The notes under the pieces: model-generated
Databases searched by the model: none
What the model was told of the DNA's origin: nothing
The model's input: the letters and a program-made list of their open reading frames with translations, nothing else
Shown: positions 45,374 to 47,423 of the stretch, piece by piece
Layout: every line of letters begins with the position of its first letter
Numbering within the stretch: position 1 is the stretch's first letter
Assembly: GCF_009863985.1 (NCBI RefSeq)
Contig: NZ_WEZT01000008.1
Span: forward strand, 76,193-123,615
Length of the DNA: 47,423 nucleotides
DNA from: Furfurilactobacillus milii
GTDB lineage: Bacteria; Bacillota; Bacilli; Lactobacillales; Lactobacillaceae
Direction: 5' to 3'
Made by a program: the position numbers and the translations under genes

Positions 45374-46369
45374 ATGGCAATTAAACGTGTAACTGTTGCA
45401 GGTAGCGGTGTTTTAGGGAGTCAAATCGCGTTTCAGGTCGCCTTTAAGGGGTTTGATGTCACTATTTACGACATCAACGATGATGTAATTGATAAAGCCA
45501 AGACGCGTATTGGTGGACTGGCTGAAATCTATGCTAGTCAAATTGCGGGTTCGCAAAGTCAGTTTAGTAACCTGGTGAAGGGAACAAACTATAATGCTAA
45601 CTTGTTGCCTGGATTACCGGATGCCATTATTGGCAGAATTCAGGATGCGGAAAAAGTTGCACGAGAGACTCCAGCTCGAATAAGCTATGCGACGGATCTG
45701 AAAACTGCCGTTCAAAACAGCGACTTGGTGATTGAAGCCATTCCTGAATTGTTGGATTTAAAAACAAAATTTTATCAACAATTAAGCCAAGTAGCACCCA
45801 GCAAAACAATTTTTGCCACTAATTCCTCTACACTAATTCCAAGTCAATTTTCAGAAGCAACTGGGCGTCCCAAACAGTTTCTTGCGTTGCACTTTGCTAA
45901 TGAAATCTGGAAGAACAATACTGCCGAAATCATGGGACACGCGGGGACTGATGCAAATATTTATCAGACGATCGTTCAGTTTGCAAAAGATATTGGCATG
46001 ATTGCAATTGAAGTTAAAAAAGAACAGCCTGGTTACATCTTGAATTCTATTTTGGTGCCGTTTTTACATGCGGCACAACTTTTGTATTTGAAGGGCGTCG
46101 GTGATCCGCAAACAATTGATCGGACTTGGATGATTGCCACAGGTTCACCGATGGGTCCGTTTGCAATCCTAGATATGGTCGGTATTCAGACGGTTTACAA
46201 TATTATCCAGAACTATGTCGCAACAACTGGAGATCCAGACTTCAAACAGTTGGCGACAATGATGAAAACGGAATACCTTGATAAAGGAAAGCTTGGTGTC
46301 TCAAGTGGAGAAGGATTTTACCACTATCCTAACCCAGCCTTTGAGGATGAAAATTTCTTGAAGGGATGA
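45374..46369 (+). CDS. 3-hydroxyacyl-CoA dehydrogenase family protein
   Basis: A 331-residue NAD-dependent dehydrogenase. The Rossmann start is VTVAGSGVLGSQIAFQVAFKGFDVTIYD; SDLVIEAIPE, ATNSSTLIPSQF and LHFANEIW follow with the catalytic Ser/His region, and the C-terminal domain has PMGPFAILDMVG. The order is that of 3-hydroxybutyryl-CoA dehydrogenase, but lactobacilli lack a full beta-oxidation route, so the true substrate is uncertain. The ATG at 45374 follows GGGAGAT. It stands alone. Confidence 0.88.
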   Translation: MAIKRVTVAGSGVLGSQIAFQVAFKGFDVTIYDINDDVIDKAKTRIGGLAEIYASQIAGSQSQFSNLVKGTNYNANLLPGLPDAIIGRIQDAEKVARETPARISYATDLKTAVQNSDLVIEAIPELLDLKTKFYQQLSQVAPSKTIFATNSSTLIPSQFSEATGRPKQFLALHFANEIWKNNTAEIMGHAGTDANIYQTIVQFAKDIGMIAIEVKKEQPGYILNSILVPFLHAAQLLYLKGVGDPQTIDRTWMIATGSPMGPFAILDMVGIQTVYNIIQNYVATTGDPDFKQLATMMKTEYLDKGKLGVSSGEGFYHYPNPAFEDENFLKG

Positions 46370-46414
46370 TTTGAACCGACTCGAACCAGATGTTCATAAA
46401 GTGGCAAGCAAAAG

Positions 46415-46478
46415 AAAGGGTCTTTCACCGGATGACATGCTACACTACCCGTAACACGCCTAAGGAGGAAGACCCTTT
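46415..46478 (+). promoter_or_regulatory. Leader of the 58-residue ORF with SD-masking inverted repeat
   Basis: AAAGGGTCTTTC (46415-46426) pairs with GGAAGACCCTTT (46467-46478), whose right arm fills the space between AAGGAGG and the ATG. An extended -10 (TGCTACACT, 46438-46446) lies in between, so a transcript from it would lack the left arm. Confidence 0.5.
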
Positions 46479-46655
46479 ATGAATGATCATGATGCAAAAT
46501 GGGTATTAGATGAATTAGCAAAACTGCGAACTGACGACAATCGGGTGACTGTTGATGCAGCAATTGATTTAATCAAGGAGCAGCGCGATGAAATCGATAG
46601 TCTACATGGATCGATGGAAGGACAATTGTGGAGCCCTAAGCAGTGGCGGCAGTAG
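46479..46655 (+). CDS. Small charged protein of 58 residues
   Basis: An uncharacterised soluble protein (MNDHDAKWVLDELAKLRTDD... ending WSPKQWRQ). It is rich in Asp, Glu, Lys and Arg, probably two helices, with no signal peptide or cysteine. AAGGAGG lies 10 nt before the ATG, a strong site, and an extended -10 promoter precedes it. Function unknown; it converges with the lipoprotein gene, 17 bp between stops. Confidence 0.72.
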   Translation: MNDHDAKWVLDELAKLRTDDNRVTVDAAIDLIKEQRDEIDSLHGSMEGQLWSPKQWRQ

Positions 46656-46672
46656 ATGATTTCATAATTAAT

Positions 46673-47248
46673 CTATTCGTTTCCATTGATTGTCAATGTC
46701 GTCGTGCCGATATTTTTCTGACCATCATGCACGGTCAATGTGACTGGACCAGCTGAGGGCGAAATTTTATACATGGCAGCCACTGTGACGTGTTGGCCAG
46801 CACCAACTGGCGTCACAGAATTGTTGATGTCATCATTGTCGCTGTCACTATTTTGACCCGACAGTGATAATGAACCACTAACCAAGGTTTTACCATCCTG
46901 GCTGGCCTTGAAATATTTTGACCATAAATCTGATGGCACTTGCTGTTTTGTCGATTGATTTGAGTACTCGTAAGTGATGAGCAGTTGCTGATGGTTTGGA
47001 AATGCAGAGGCAACTTGACGTTGGCCTGTGATTTTAATAGTACCGGTGCTGGCTGTAAGCGTATTGCTTGCAAACGTCGCTACCGGTGCTTTTTTATTTG
47101 CCCGAGTTGTTTGTGTTGATTCACTAGAAACTTTTTTACTCGATGTTTGACGTTGAGATGATGACGAGTGCTTTGCAGATGGTGCACAACCAGTCAATAC
47201 AGTGGCTGAAATAGCCGTGACTAATAAAGAAGAGACGATTTTATTCAT
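46673..47248 (-). CDS. Lipoprotein with DUF5067-like domain
   Basis: A 191-residue surface lipoprotein. The signal peptide MNKIVSSLLVTAISATVLTGC ends in a lipobox (LTGC, Cys21). A Ser/Lys/Thr-rich linker (~22-60) leads to a beta domain (GTIKITGQRQVAS, LLITYEYSNQSTKQQVPSDLW, FKASQDGKTL) resembling DUF5067 immunoglobulin-like proteins of lactobacilli, whose role is unknown. AGGAGG precedes the ATG. Confidence 0.85.
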   Translation of the reverse strand: MNKIVSSLLVTAISATVLTGCAPSAKHSSSSQRQTSSKKVSSESTQTTRANKKAPVATFASNTLTASTGTIKITGQRQVASAFPNHQQLLITYEYSNQSTKQQVPSDLWSKYFKASQDGKTLVSGSLSLSGQNSDSDNDDINNSVTPVGAGQHVTVAAMYKISPSAGPVTLTVHDGQKNIGTTTLTINGNE

Positions 47249-47325
47249 GAAAACCTCCTAAAAGGTATATTTATATTTTCGTAGCTGACGTTTATTTTAT
47301 CGTGCACTATTTTATTTATTAACGC

Positions 47326-47423
47326 CTTGAATTGTCAAATTAAGTGCAACACTACATTAAAGAATATTTCATAAGGCGTTTTCCATCCGAGACATTTACG
47401 GGGACGATTATTCATTTGTTCTG
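47326..47423 (-). mobile_element. IS30-family element, 3' end with terminal inverted repeat
   Basis: The terminal repeat (CTTGAATT...TTAAGTGCAACACTA, 47326-47354, plus-strand reading) matches that at 71-99. It overlaps the end of the transposase gene, which runs off the window. The element has the same orientation as the copy at the left edge. Confidence 0.82.
47335..47421 (-). CDS. IS30-family transposase, C-terminal fragment
   Basis: The last 28 residues of an IS30-type DDE transposase are readable (EQMNNRPRKCLGWKTPYEIF followed by FNVVLHLI and a stop). NNRPRKCLGWKTPYE is the hallmark end of this family. The 5' part lies beyond the window. The stop lies inside the inverted repeat. Confidence 0.88.
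   Translation of the reverse strand, partial: EQMNNRPRKCLGWKTPYEIFFNVVLHLI

Overview
The window looks like chromosomal DNA from a low-to-mid-GC Lactobacillaceae species, most likely an obligate heterofermenter. Supporting signs are a galM plus gal operon with class II galT, the secG-esterase-rnr-smpB order typical of Bacillota, an anaerobic ribonucleotide reductase, an Apf/LysM surface protein and GTG/TTG starts. gap, pgk and eno have strongly selected codon use but tpiA does not, which would fit an organism in which triose isomerisation carries little flux (inference). Both ends lie inside copies of an IS30-family element in the same orientation, so this is probably a draft contig broken at a repeat.

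Layout. 1-3.1 kb: IS30 end, tRNA-Arg(CCG), a MerR regulator with a YrdB-type membrane protein, a DUF898-like membrane protein and an aldo/keto reductase. 3.1-6.2 kb: nrdDG behind tandem NrdR boxes with DnaA boxes between them. 6.2-13.1 kb: galM and the operon (small unknown ORF)-galP-galK-galT-galR, with cre sites and a repeated palindrome that I propose as the GalR operator. 13.2-19.3 kb: pgpA, gap, pgk, a ~490-nt structured RNA, tpiA, eno. 19.4-26.4 kb: TetR regulator, ClC transporter, secG, esterase, rnr, smpB, then a second copy of the structured RNA where ssrA (tmRNA) usually lies. 26.4-34 kb: Apf/LysM protein, a LURP-one-type protein, ung, pta, tsaE, a GNAT acetyltransferase, a DEDDh exonuclease, exonuclease III, murB. 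34-43 kb: Na+/H+ antiporter, cdaA-cdaR-glmM, glmS, nagB (c-di-AMP and amino-sugar supply for the cell wall). 43-47.4 kb: an accessory stretch with candidate small RNAs, small ORFs, an NTF2-like protein, a 3-hydroxyacyl-CoA dehydrogenase, a lipoprotein and the second IS30 end.

The most striking item is the pair of paralogous RNAs (16420-16911 and 25866-26381). They have no conserved reading frame but share many helices, including a 14-bp helix, that are kept by compensatory changes. This marks a large ornate RNA class present twice within 10 kb. The second is a probable CcpA-repressed ~82-nt sRNA at 43820-43901 (minus strand): its promoter overlaps a perfect cre, it starts with a hairpin, and a C/U-rich single strand leads into a U8 terminator. 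About 270 bp away a second perfect cre controls a 34-residue membrane peptide.

All calls were made by reading the sequence; no database or folding program was run.
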